From NCBI GenBank assembly GCA_018823745.1, contig JAHJHR010000017.1:558001-622000 (forward strand): a stretch of DNA of 64,000 nt, read 5' to 3'. The notes under the pieces are model-generated. The model had not been told where the DNA came from. It did not search any database and saw only the letters and a list, made by a program, of their open reading frames with translations. Each line of letters begins with the position of its first letter. Position 1 is the first letter of the stretch. The DNA is from Alphaproteobacteria bacterium (GTDB taxonomy: Bacteria > Pseudomonadota > Alphaproteobacteria > Oceanibaculales > Oceanibaculaceae). The translations under genes were made by a program, and so were the position numbers. Shown one piece after another: positions 52,537 to 61,608 of the stretch.

Positions 52537-52854
52537 CTAGTAGAACAGGGATTTCCGGCGTTCCGGCCGGGACCGGCAGAGCAGTGCCAGCAGCACCCCC
52601 GGCACGGCGATCACGACAAAGGCCGGCAGCAGCAGGATAGTCGTAATGCCCGGCTCCCACAGGCTGGGGTGGATGTAGCGCTGCACGACCGACTGCGTCA
52701 GCGTCAGGCTGCCGGCATCAATCTGGAACCATAATTGCCCGAAGGGACGCGCAACAAACCCGCCATTATCGAGCGCATTCAGCGCGTCGCCACCCAGAAC
52801 GGCCAGCGCCAGCAGAATCAAAACCCAGCCCATCACCCGGCCAAAACGTCGCAT
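52537..52854 (-). CDS. hypothetical membrane protein
   Basis: Two TM helices flanking FGQLWFQIDAGSLTLTQSVVQRYIHPSLWEPGI. Confidence 0.75.
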   Translation of the reverse strand: MRRFGRVMGWVLILLALAVLGGDALNALDNGGFVARPFGQLWFQIDAGSLTLTQSVVQRYIHPSLWEPGITTILLLPAFVVIAVPGVLLALLCRSRPERRKSLFY

Positions 52855-53052
52855 TATTGCTTGCTCCCCACTGGAAAACAGTGTGATCGCAAGACCTTGA
52901 TACCGCAATCATTAGTTATGTCTTGTGCGGCGTTACGCTTATTTGACGGTATTTCGCGCCAGCCGCCATCCGGTGCCATCCAGGCGTTGCATCCGCCCCC
53001 GGTCTCGGCTAGGTTGCGGCGCTTCCAGACTGGCGGGTATCGCCGGTAGGTC

Positions 53053-53143
53053 GGAGGGGTGGCCGAGTGGTTGAAGGCGCACGCCTGGAAAGTGTGTAAG
53101 GGTTAATAGCTCTTCGCGGGTTCGAATCCCGCTCCCTCCGCCA
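53053..53143 (+). tRNA. tRNA-Ser(GGA), CCA encoded
   Basis: GGAGGGG...CCCTCC acceptor, long variable arm, GGA anticodon, GGTTCGAATCC T-loop, CCA at 53141-53143. Confidence 0.96.
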
Positions 53144-53529
53144 AAAACCTATTTAAGAAACTGATCTTTAAAGACTTTCTTAAACATACAATAACCCATC
53201 CATCTTTTTCTCCATCCCCTTAAGCTAGACCATTAATTCCCCTACCGCCCGTATCCGCCTGGTCCTTGAGGCCGCTGCCGTCATTCAGCTGGCGACGATC
53301 ATCTGCTACCTCGCCGGGCGCGGGCGATAGATTCCTCAAGGTGCATTTTCGGCCGACCAAGTCGCACCTCCGCGTCTGAGTCTGGAACACAGGGCGCTTT
53401 TGCGTGTATGGCTATGCCCCTTATTCGGGTACGAAGAGAGTAGGCATGACCATCGGACACCGACAGCCTGGCGCTTGCGCCATCTGGGCGCGCTGACGTG
53501 ACAGCGAAACAGGCCGGACCCAACCGGCG

Positions 53530-55032
53530 ATGAAAAAGACAGCGCTCGACAAGGACCTCCGCAAGCTCGAACAGATGGAGGCGGCGACACACGCGGCGTC
53601 GCGGTCGCTGGCACCACTGGGCATCGCCTTCGTATTCCTCCTCGGTGCTGCAGCCTGGACCAGCGTGACGTTCTCCGGCGGGCCCTTCGGCTATCTGGTC
53701 GTGATATCGGCCGTCATCGTCGGCTATATGGCGTTGAATATCGGCGCCAATGACGTCGCCAACAACATGGGTCCGGCGGTCGGCTCCAAGGCGCTGACCA
53801 TGGGCGGCGCGCTGGTTATTGCCGCCCTGGCTGAGGCTTCCGGCGCGCTTCTGGCGGGCGGCGATGTGGTCTCCACCGTGGCGAACGACCTGCTGCGCGC
53901 CGATGCGGCGCTGGAAGGCCACAGCCTGGTCTTTGTCATGCTGGCCGCCCTGCTGGCTTCCGCCTTGTGGGTCAATCTGGCAACCATCCTGGGCGCCCCC
54001 GTTTCCACCACCCATGCCGTGGTCGGCGGCGTCGTCGGGGCGGGCATCGCGGCGGCGGGCTTCAGCGTCGTCGTCTGGCCAACCATCGGCGCCATCGCGG
54101 CGAGCTGGGTGATCTCCCCGGCGCTCGGCGGTATCTTCTCGGCACTGTTCCTCGCTGCCATCCGCAGGACCATCCTGCAACGCAAGGACCGTATCGCTGC
54201 GGCCCGCTGCTGGGTGCCGATCCTTGTGGCGGCGATGGCCGGCATCTTCGCCGCCTATCTGGCCACCAAGGGGTTGCGCCGGGTCTGGTCGCCGGGCACC
54301 GGACTGGTTCTGATGATCGGCGTGGTGTCCGCGATGCTGGCCTGGCTCGCCGCACGCCCCTGGATCTACCATCGCTCGCAGGGAATGGAGAATCGCAACC
54401 GGCATGTCAGCCGGCTGTTCCGCCTGCCGCTGATCTGCGCGGCAGCCCTGCTGTCCTTCGCCCATGGTGCCAATGACGTCGCCAACGCGGTTGGGCCCTT
54501 CGCCGCCATCGTTGCCGTTTTACAGAATGGTGGCGCGGCCGCTGGCGAGCTGGAACTGCCGCTCTGGGTGCTCGCCATCGGCGCCATCGGTATCGCCCTG
54601 GGGCTGGCTTTGTTCGGCCCCCGGATGATCCGCATGGTCGGCGAGAAAATCACCAAAATGAACGAAACACGGGCCTATTGCGTCGCGCTGTCGGCGGCGA
54701 CCACCGTGCTGATCGCCTCGGCGCTCGGGCTGCCGGTCTCCTCTACCCATATTGCCGTGGGTGCCATCTTCGGCGTCGGCTTTCTACGCGAGTTCTATTC
54801 AAACCAGAGATTGCGCAGCGAATTGCTGCCCGTGCGCGCCATCGGCATCGACACAAGCCGTCTCAACGCCACCCCGGAAGAAGCCGTCGCCAAGTACCGG
54901 AGGCGAGAACGCCGCCGCCTGGTGCGCCGTCGCCACGTGCTGCAGATCGTCGCCGCCTGGGTGATCACGGTGCCGGCAACGGCGGTGCTGTCCGGCTTGT
55001 TGTACCTACTGCTCGCCGCCCTGATGCTGTAG
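53530..55032 (+). CDS. inorganic phosphate transporter (PiT family)
   Basis: Duplicated GANDVANNMGPAVGSKAL and GANDVANAVGPFAAI motifs, PVSTTHAVVGGVVGAGIA. Confidence 0.95.
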   Translation: MKKTALDKDLRKLEQMEAATHAASRSLAPLGIAFVFLLGAAAWTSVTFSGGPFGYLVVISAVIVGYMALNIGANDVANNMGPAVGSKALTMGGALVIAALAEASGALLAGGDVVSTVANDLLRADAALEGHSLVFVMLAALLASALWVNLATILGAPVSTTHAVVGGVVGAGIAAAGFSVVVWPTIGAIAASWVISPALGGIFSALFLAAIRRTILQRKDRIAAARCWVPILVAAMAGIFAAYLATKGLRRVWSPGTGLVLMIGVVSAMLAWLAARPWIYHRSQGMENRNRHVSRLFRLPLICAAALLSFAHGANDVANAVGPFAAIVAVLQNGGAAAGELELPLWVLAIGAIGIALGLALFGPRMIRMVGEKITKMNETRAYCVALSAATTVLIASALGLPVSSTHIAVGAIFGVGFLREFYSNQRLRSELLPVRAIGIDTSRLNATPEEAVAKYRRRERRRLVRRRHVLQIVAAWVITVPATAVLSGLLYLLLAALML

Positions 55033-55040
55033 CGTCGATT

Positions 55041-55463
55041 TCATACCTGCTGCGCCAGCCGGTCGACGATGCGGGCCATCTCCGGATCACTCAGCAGGCG
55101 CTTTGCCTCCGGCAGGACGGCCCAGTGACGATGACGCTCGCCCTTCTCATCCCAGGCCTCTCGCTGGGTATGCACATGCAGCGGATAGGCGGCGACCCGC
55201 ACCACGGTGTGTGCCGCGTCGCGGAGCACGCATCGATAATGACCAATCGGAACCCTGCCCATATCGCCTTCCACCCCGGCTTCCTCTGCCGCTTCCTTGG
55301 CGGCGTTCTCCCAGGGCGTCAGATCCGGCTCCAACCCGCCCTTCGGGAAGATCCACCGACCGGAACGACGGGAGGTGATCAGCAGAAAGACCGGCTGCCC
55401 ATCGACCAGCCGGTAGGGCACCGCCGCAGATTGCCGTGTCGGCATTTGCACAGATTTCGACAT
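55041..55463 (-). CDS. NUDIX hydrolase
   Basis: GGLEPDLTPWENAAKEAAEEAGV NUDIX box; start uncertain within ORF 55041..55556. Confidence 0.92.
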   Translation of the reverse strand: MSKSVQMPTRQSAAVPYRLVDGQPVFLLITSRRSGRWIFPKGGLEPDLTPWENAAKEAAEEAGVEGDMGRVPIGHYRCVLRDAAHTVVRVAAYPLHVHTQREAWDEKGERHRHWAVLPEAKRLLSDPEMARIVDRLAQQV

Positions 55464-55832
55464 CCAGGGTGCGAGAAGTGACGTCAAGGTCAATCGGGTT
55501 TCCAGCATCTTGCTTCCATCTCGGGGGGTGGGTCCCATGCCGCCTCGGAAAATCATTCTGGCACCGGCATGTGTAACGGGACCACCGGAATCACGCCGCG
55601 CGCTGTAAGCGTCGCTGGCTGACCCGGTGTCATCTGAGCTTATAAAGGAATAGCAGACAGAGCAAAGAACCCGTCAGCGAGCTTCCCTGCGTGACTCAGG
55701 GGCATCACGAAAGCACCCTGCGCATTCTGCACCGGCAGGTGAGCGATAGAATGCGCGCGACTGGCAGCCAGAGAAATCGATATTGCCGAGGTCACAGCCG
55801 GGCGCTGACGGCTCCTCATTTCAAATGGCCTG

Positions 55833-57113
55833 CTATGACGCGGGATCATTCGTCCAGCGGCGGAAAACCACGCTCGCATTGACCCCGCCAAAGCCGAAGC
55901 CGTTGCAAATTGCATATTCCATCGCCATCGGCCGGGCGTGGTTGGCAACGAAATCGATGCCGTTACCGGCTGGGTCCGGCGTTGTGAGATTAAGAGTGGG
56001 CGGCGCCACCTGATCCCGGAGCGCGAGGATGGTAAAGATTGCTTCCAGCCCACCGGCGGCCCCAAGCAGATGTCCGGTGGCCGATTTCGTGCCGCTCACG
56101 GCAATAGAGCGGCCCGTGCCGAAAACACTCCTGATTGCTGCCATCTCGCCCTTGTCACCAACCTGCGTGGATGTCGCATGGGCATTGAGATGCTGGATAT
56201 CCCCTGGAGAAACACCTGCCTGAGCGATGGCGATCTCCATGGCACGCCGCGCGCCGTTGCCGTCCTCGGGCCCGGACGTGATGTGGTGGGCATCGGCCGT
56301 CGTGCCATAGCCGACTATTTCGGCAATCGGTGTCGCCCCGCGTGCGAGCGCGTGGCTGAGCGCCTCGATCACCAGGATGCCGGCACCTTCGCCCATGACA
56401 AAGCCGTCGCGCGCGCTGTCGAAAGGCCGGGAGGCTTGCGTCGGGTTGTCATTGAAGCTGGTAGAAAGCGAGCGTGCCGCAGCGAAGCCACCAAGGCTGA
56501 CATCATTTATGCAGGCTTCCGTTCCGCCGCATACTGCACTATCGGCTTCACCATTGCGTATGAGCCGTGCCGCGTCGCCAATCGCCTGGACGCCTGCCGC
56601 GCACGCCGTTACCGGTGCACCAAGGGGGCCTTTCAGGCCATGCCGGATCGAAACCTGACCGGCTGCGAGATTCACGAGAAAAGACGGGATGGTGAAGGGG
56701 GACAGCCGCCGCACGCCCCGCTGATCGACCGTCCGTACAGCCTCGGTCATGGCCGGGAAGCCGCCGACACCCGACGCGATAATCGTCGCTGTGCGCAGCC
56801 GGTCCTCTTCCGAAACCGCGTTCCATCCGGCCTGGGCCAGCGCCTCGTCGGCGGCGGCGAGCGCAAAAAGGATAAAGCGGTCGACCCTGCGCTGGTCTTT
56901 CGCGTCGAGCACGCGATCAGGATCAAACCCTGCCTCCGCATCGTCGCCGCGTGATGGCACGATGCCTGCGATCTTTGCCGGCAGATCTCCGACCACATCG
57001 TCTGAAAGCCTGCGAATACCGGAGCGTCCGGCCAACAGCCGTCTCCAGGAAGCCTCCACACCTGCCGCAAGAGGGCTGACCGCCCCCATGCCTGTCACCA
57101 CAATACGCCGCAT
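55833..57113 (-). CDS. fabF: beta-ketoacyl-ACP synthase II (FabF-like)
   Basis: VTACAAGVQAIGDA (Cys), NAHATSTQVGD (His), KSATGHLLGAAGG (Lys/His). Confidence 0.95.
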   Translation of the reverse strand: MRRIVVTGMGAVSPLAAGVEASWRRLLAGRSGIRRLSDDVVGDLPAKIAGIVPSRGDDAEAGFDPDRVLDAKDQRRVDRFILFALAAADEALAQAGWNAVSEEDRLRTATIIASGVGGFPAMTEAVRTVDQRGVRRLSPFTIPSFLVNLAAGQVSIRHGLKGPLGAPVTACAAGVQAIGDAARLIRNGEADSAVCGGTEACINDVSLGGFAAARSLSTSFNDNPTQASRPFDSARDGFVMGEGAGILVIEALSHALARGATPIAEIVGYGTTADAHHITSGPEDGNGARRAMEIAIAQAGVSPGDIQHLNAHATSTQVGDKGEMAAIRSVFGTGRSIAVSGTKSATGHLLGAAGGLEAIFTILALRDQVAPPTLNLTTPDPAGNGIDFVANHARPMAMEYAICNGFGFGGVNASVVFRRWTNDPAS

Positions 57114-57179
57114 CTTTTTTCTCGACTTCCATTTCGGGTAAACAGTGTCTTACGCACCACAGCGCGCCACCGCCGGCGC

Positions 57180-57752
57180 TCACTCGGCGAGCGAGTCGCG
57201 GACGCTGGCGAGTATCTCTTCCGACAGTTCCGGGTCGTTGACGGCCCGCGCCAGGATGAGCGCACCCACCGCGGACGACAGCAGATGGATCGCGTTCTGG
57301 CGCGACCGATCCTTCTGCCCTGCAGCGTCCCGGGCATCACCCCAGGTGAACCGCTCCGACATATCGTCGATCATCTGCGTGACCTGCTCGGTGAACGGGG
57401 CGCGGCTGGTCTCGTCGCGCGCGACCTCCGGGCCGAGGGCGGCAATGGCGCAGCCGGCGCCGGGCCGGTCGCGATGCGCCACGCTCAGATACCGGTCGAG
57501 AAAGGCCTGCTTCGGATCGCCGGTATCGGCCTGCCTGCGCGCGTTCGTTTGCTCAAAAGCGTGGGTGAGCGCTGCGGAGGCCAGCGCCTCCTTCGAGGGG
57601 AAATGCGCGTAGAACGCGCCATGGGTCAGGCCGGCCGCCTGCATGATCTCGGCCACGCCGGCCCCGGCAAAGCCGCGCTCGCGAAACAGGCGGGCAGCCT
57701 CGGTCAGAATCCTCTCATGCTTCTCGGCGGTTTCCTTGGCGGAATAGCGCAT
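57180..57752 (-). CDS. TetR/AcrR family transcriptional regulator
   Basis: ILTEAARLFRERGFAGAGVAEIMQAAGLTHGAFYAHFPSKEALASAAL. Confidence 0.95.
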   Translation of the reverse strand: MRYSAKETAEKHERILTEAARLFRERGFAGAGVAEIMQAAGLTHGAFYAHFPSKEALASAALTHAFEQTNARRQADTGDPKQAFLDRYLSVAHRDRPGAGCAIAALGPEVARDETSRAPFTEQVTQMIDDMSERFTWGDARDAAGQKDRSRQNAIHLLSSAVGALILARAVNDPELSEEILASVRDSLAE

Positions 57753-57808
57753 TCTCCTGCCCTTTCAAAATCGCGACTGGCGCTGCTCGTGCTGTCTTGA
57801 CTTTAAAT

Positions 57809-57850
57809 ATGACGGCCATCATGTATGTTCAAGTATGATGATCATCATAC
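57809..57850. promoter_or_regulatory. twin palindromic sites in TetR/SDR divergent intergenic region
   Basis: ATGACGGCCATCAT (57809-57822, near-palindrome) and GTATGATGATCATCATAC (57833-57850, perfect 18 bp). Confidence 0.7.
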
Positions 57851-57907
57851 ATAAACTCACGCGCTGTCCGCCCTTCGCCCGACGTCGCGTTCCGACAGGA
57901 GCATTCC

Positions 57908-58624
57908 ATGAAGATTGCAGGATCGACCGCGCTGGTAACCGGCGCAAACCGGGGCCTCGGCCTCGCCTTCACCCGCGCCTTGCTTGCGGCCGGCGTAACC
58001 AGAATCTACGCCGGGGCGCGCAATCCGGCATCGATCACCCTGCCCGGCGTCGTGCCGCTGAAGCTGGATGTCACCCGCGAGGAAGATATCGCCGCCGCCG
58101 TACAGGCGGCCGGTGACGTGACGCTGATCGTGAACAATGCCGGCATCGCCCTGCCCGGGCCCTTCCTGGGCGACGGGGCCATCGAGGCGGCGCGCGAGCA
58201 GTTCGAGGTGAATTTCTTCGGTCCGCTGCGCATAGCCCGTGCCTTCGCGCCGGTGCTGAAGCGCAATGGTGGCGGTGCGGTGCTGAACGTGCTGTCGGTT
58301 GGCAGCTGGATCAACGGGCCGATGCTGGCCACCTATGGCGCGTCGAAATCAGCCGCCTGGGCGCTGACCAACGGGCTGCGCATCGAGTTGCAGGACCAGG
58401 GCACGCAGGTCATCGGGCTGCATGCCGGTTTCATCGATACCGACCTGACCCGCGGCATCACGGCGGCGAAGAGCACGCCCGAGGCCATCGTACAGGCCGC
58501 GCTGGAAGCGCTGGAGCGTGGCGAGCAGCAGGTTCTGGCCGACGAGATCAGCCGCCAGGTGCATGCCGGCCTGTCATCTGACCGTCCGGTCTATCTGGAA
58601 AACGGCGCGGCGCTGCGCCCCTGA
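57908..58624 (+). CDS. SDR family oxidoreductase
   Basis: LVTGANRGLGLAF, NNAGIALPG, YGASKSAAWALT. Confidence 0.93.
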   Translation: MKIAGSTALVTGANRGLGLAFTRALLAAGVTRIYAGARNPASITLPGVVPLKLDVTREEDIAAAVQAAGDVTLIVNNAGIALPGPFLGDGAIEAAREQFEVNFFGPLRIARAFAPVLKRNGGGAVLNVLSVGSWINGPMLATYGASKSAAWALTNGLRIELQDQGTQVIGLHAGFIDTDLTRGITAAKSTPEAIVQAALEALERGEQQVLADEISRQVHAGLSSDRPVYLENGAALRP

Positions 58625-58649
58625 TCGGCCCGGCAGACAGGAGAATCCC

Positions 58650-59873
58650 GTGTCCACGCTCAATGCTAACGACATCCCCGCCGACATCCCGGCGCAGCGA
58701 AAGCTGACCGGCGGCGTGCTGACGCTACTGGCCGGCCTGTCGGCGATCGGCGCGCTGTCGACCAACATCATCCTCCCCTCCTTCCCGTCGATGGCCACCG
58801 AGTTCGGCGTGTCGACCCGGGATCTGGGGCTTACCCTGTCCAGCTTCTTCGTCGCCTTCGCCATCGGCCAGTTGCTCGTCGGGCCGCTCTCCGACCGGTA
58901 TGGCAGGAAGAAGCTGGTGCTGGGCGGGCTGATTGTCTTCCTGGCCGGCACCGCCCTCTGCGCCACCGCCGATACGCTGGAGACGATGATCATCGGCCGG
59001 GTGGTGCAGGCACTCGGCGTCTGTGCGGCGTCCGTGCTGTCGCGCGCCATCGCCCGCGATCTGTTCGATGGCGAGGCGCTGAGCCGCGCCCTGTCGCTGA
59101 CCATGATCGCGATGGCGGCCGCGCCCGGCTTCTCGCCGCTGCTGGGCAGCACCATGGACGCCACGCTCGGCTGGCGGGCGACGTTCCTGCTGGTCGGCCT
59201 CAGCGGCGGCGCGCTCGCTCTGTATTACCTCTTCGGCATGGGCGAAACCCACCCCGCCGACCGACGCGCCGCCCATACGGCGCGAACGGTCGCCGTGGCC
59301 TATGGGCGGCTGGTGACAGACCGGCGCTTCATCGTGCCGGCGCTGGCGGTCAGCCTCATTGTCGGCGGCCTCTACGCCTTCTTCGGTGCGGCGCCGGCCA
59401 TCCTGATCGGCGTGATCGGGCTGTCGCCGATCCAGCTTGGCCTGTTCTTCGCCGCCACGGTCTTTATCGTCTTCGGGGCGGGCCTGCTGGCGCCGCGCCT
59501 GGCGCATCGCTGGGAAGCGGCGAAAGTGGCGACGGCCGGCATCGCCATCGCCCTGGCCGGCGGGGTGATCCTGCTGGCTGGCGGCGGCACGCCAAGCCTT
59601 CCGTTGTTCGCCGCCGGCATCGTGGTGTTCCTGTTCGGCATGGGGCTGGTCAACCCGCTGGGCACCGCCATCGCCCTGCAACCCTTCGGCACGCAGGCCG
59701 GCCTCGCCTCAGCGCTGCTCGGCTTCCTGCAGATGGCCTGTGCCGCGCTGGCGACGGCCCTGAGCACCGCCCTGCCATACGATTCCTGGACTGCGCTGGG
59801 CGTCATCCTCACCGTTACCGCCTCCCTCGCCTTGCTGCTTTTCCTCCGCACCGCCCCGCGGCCCAACCGATGA
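58650..59873 (+). CDS. Bcr/CflA-type multidrug efflux MFS transporter (GTG start)
   Basis: STNIILPSFPSMATEFGVSTRDLGLTLSSFFVAFAIGQLLVGPLSDRYGRKK; GTG at 58650 with AGGAG upstream. Confidence 0.9.
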   Translation: MSTLNANDIPADIPAQRKLTGGVLTLLAGLSAIGALSTNIILPSFPSMATEFGVSTRDLGLTLSSFFVAFAIGQLLVGPLSDRYGRKKLVLGGLIVFLAGTALCATADTLETMIIGRVVQALGVCAASVLSRAIARDLFDGEALSRALSLTMIAMAAAPGFSPLLGSTMDATLGWRATFLLVGLSGGALALYYLFGMGETHPADRRAAHTARTVAVAYGRLVTDRRFIVPALAVSLIVGGLYAFFGAAPAILIGVIGLSPIQLGLFFAATVFIVFGAGLLAPRLAHRWEAAKVATAGIAIALAGGVILLAGGGTPSLPLFAAGIVVFLFGMGLVNPLGTAIALQPFGTQAGLASALLGFLQMACAALATALSTALPYDSWTALGVILTVTASLALLLFLRTAPRPNR

Positions 59874-60126
59874 TCGTGATCTGCTGGAGGACGCAATCAT
59901 TGTCTGATTGCGCCCTTCTTGGCACTATCCTGATGAGATCCACGACGGAAGCAGAAGCACTGTCAGAGCAAATGCACCGGCTGGTAAAGAGTAGCGGGGC
60001 AGAGTAACTCCCTGTCCCGCCCCGGCAAGCCAGCGGTACAGGGGGCGGCGTTTTGCTATATCGAAGGCCAGTGGCGCGCGTTCGGAATTCATGCTTGCGA
60101 TGCTAGAACCTGAAATGGAGAGCCGC

Positions 60127-60717
60127 ATGCCGAGCAAAATCCTCATCCTGTATGGCTCGTACCGCCGCGACCGGGCCGGAATACGCTTCGCGAAATATCT
60201 CGTGCGTCGTTTCGAGGAACGCGGGGACATGGCCACCTTGGTGGACGCCAAGTCAGTGGGGCTACCGATCCTTGACCGCATGTATAAAGAGTACCCACCA
60301 GGAGAAGCGCCCCCGGCGATGGAAGCATTGGCGGAAGATATCCGTAGTGCGGACGCCTTTGTGTTCGTGACGGGGGAGTACAACTGGGGGGTTCAGCCAG
60401 GCCTAAAAAATCTCACCGATCATTTTCTTGAGGAGTGGTTCTGGCGACCAGCTGCAATCGTCAGCTACTCTGCCGGGCGTTTGGCCGGGGTACGCGGCAA
60501 TCTGGCGTGGCATGGAACCTTGTCGGAAATGGGCATGGTCGTTGTCTCAAGTACACTTACCGCGGGGCCCATCTCCGATGTGCTGGACGACACGGGACAG
60601 CCCGTGGGCAATGGCGGCGAAGCGCTCGAACGGTCATTCCCCCGTTTTGCTGAGGATCTCGCGTGGTGGACAGCCGCAGCCAAGAACCAACGCGCGCTGT
60701 CGCCGCCGCCGTACTAG
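60127..60717 (+). CDS. NADPH-dependent FMN reductase family protein
   Basis: ILILYGSYRRDRAGIRFAKYL, TGEYNWGVQPGLKNLTDHF. Confidence 0.92.
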   Translation: MPSKILILYGSYRRDRAGIRFAKYLVRRFEERGDMATLVDAKSVGLPILDRMYKEYPPGEAPPAMEALAEDIRSADAFVFVTGEYNWGVQPGLKNLTDHFLEEWFWRPAAIVSYSAGRLAGVRGNLAWHGTLSEMGMVVVSSTLTAGPISDVLDDTGQPVGNGGEALERSFPRFAEDLAWWTAAAKNQRALSPPPY

Positions 60718-60828
60718 GCGCACGAGCGTTGTCAGACCAACTCCTGTCTGCTCTAGGCGCCAGAGGTTGATAAGCAGCCGTTCCGGTTCTTGGCACGGTG
60801 GATACGAAGGCCCGCCACCGCCATCAGA

Positions 60829-60918
60829 TTTCTGTTCCTCCGAAGGGGCGGGCGCATCCTCTATGTCCGGGCCGAGATAGCGGACGGTGTTTTCGATCTT
60901 GGTGTGCCCCAGGGTGAA
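60829..60918 (-). pseudogene. tyrosine recombinase/integrase C-terminal remnant
   Basis: FTLGHTKIENTVRYLGPDIEDAPAPSEEQK matches the C-terminal active-site box (LGHTxxxxTxRYLG) of XerC/phage-type integrases; no upstream catalytic domain. Confidence 0.75.
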
Positions 60919-60922
60919 CCCC

Positions 60923-61339
60923 CTAAAAGCCGCCGCTGCCGCCATCGGTGAAGGAAATCATGCCGACGAAATTGGCGGGCATTGGCATTGCCATCTGCTG
61001 CCCCGCGCCGCCGACCACCGCGTCCAGAGACTCGTCGTCCAACGCGCCATCAGCGCTTGCAAAGACGACAGGCACATAGACCGTCAAACCGTCAGAGCGC
61101 CCCAGCACCTCTGCCACGCCGGACAGTCCTGTCTCTACACAGACAAAGCGGATGTCCTGCGGCACCGATATGCCGACCGACTGCAACAGGGCAAAAGGTT
61201 CGGCTTGCAGGCGGCGGCGGAAATTCCCGTCAGTATTGGCGAGACTGACGATCTGCTGCCAGACCGTGTCCTTCAGCCGTTCAGCAGGGGACATGGCGGC
61301 CTGGCGTGGCACGGCGTCACGGGAAGAATCCTTCGACAT
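60923..61339 (-). CDS. candidate NHLP (nitrile hydratase leader)-type RiPP precursor peptide
   Basis: WQQIVSLANTDGNFRRRLQAEPFALLQSVGISVPQDIRFVCVE leader, LDDESLDAVVGG double-glycine end, short Gly-rich C terminus AGQQMAMPMPANFVGMISFTDGGSGGF. Confidence 0.78.
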   Translation of the reverse strand: MSKDSSRDAVPRQAAMSPAERLKDTVWQQIVSLANTDGNFRRRLQAEPFALLQSVGISVPQDIRFVCVETGLSGVAEVLGRSDGLTVYVPVVFASADGALDDESLDAVVGGAGQQMAMPMPANFVGMISFTDGGSGGF

Positions 61340-61608
61340 CAGCTAGCATTACTCATAGAGCAGGAATTCGCGGCGGGTGCCGTGTCCATCATTTTTCACG
61401 AACCGCCCATCGACCGGGTCGGGATCATGCGGGGGCATGTGCGGGAGCATGGGAAATCCGATCTTGTGTTCCGGTTTTTCGGCAGGGGTCAGCCTTCACA
61501 ATTGTCCCTGCCGGCGCAGCGCACCTGACATTCTGTCCCGGAACGATGCCCATTTCGTTTTGGAGTGCCCCGGAGGAAGGGAGGGCGGGTTGAACCGAAT
61601 ACACCGAT

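Noticed and set aside
59925-60092. 55-aa minus-strand ORF MNSERAPLAFDIAKRRPLYRWLAGAGQGVTLPRYSLPAGAFALTVLLLPSWISSG divergent from the FMN reductase
   Set aside because: Could be a small membrane protein but no family recognition or supporting context beyond an ATG and a hydrophobic stretch
53053-60918. Complete genomic island bounded by tRNA-Ser and the integrase remnant
   Set aside because: No repeat of the tRNA 3' end seen near 60.9 kb and intervening genes (PiT, NUDIX, FabF) have normal host-like GC; kept only as separate weak observations
60887-61528. 213-aa plus-strand ORF spanning the RiPP precursor
   Set aside because: Covers the antisense of the precursor; His/Arg-rich translation with no known motif; precursor leader motif on the minus strand is much more convincing
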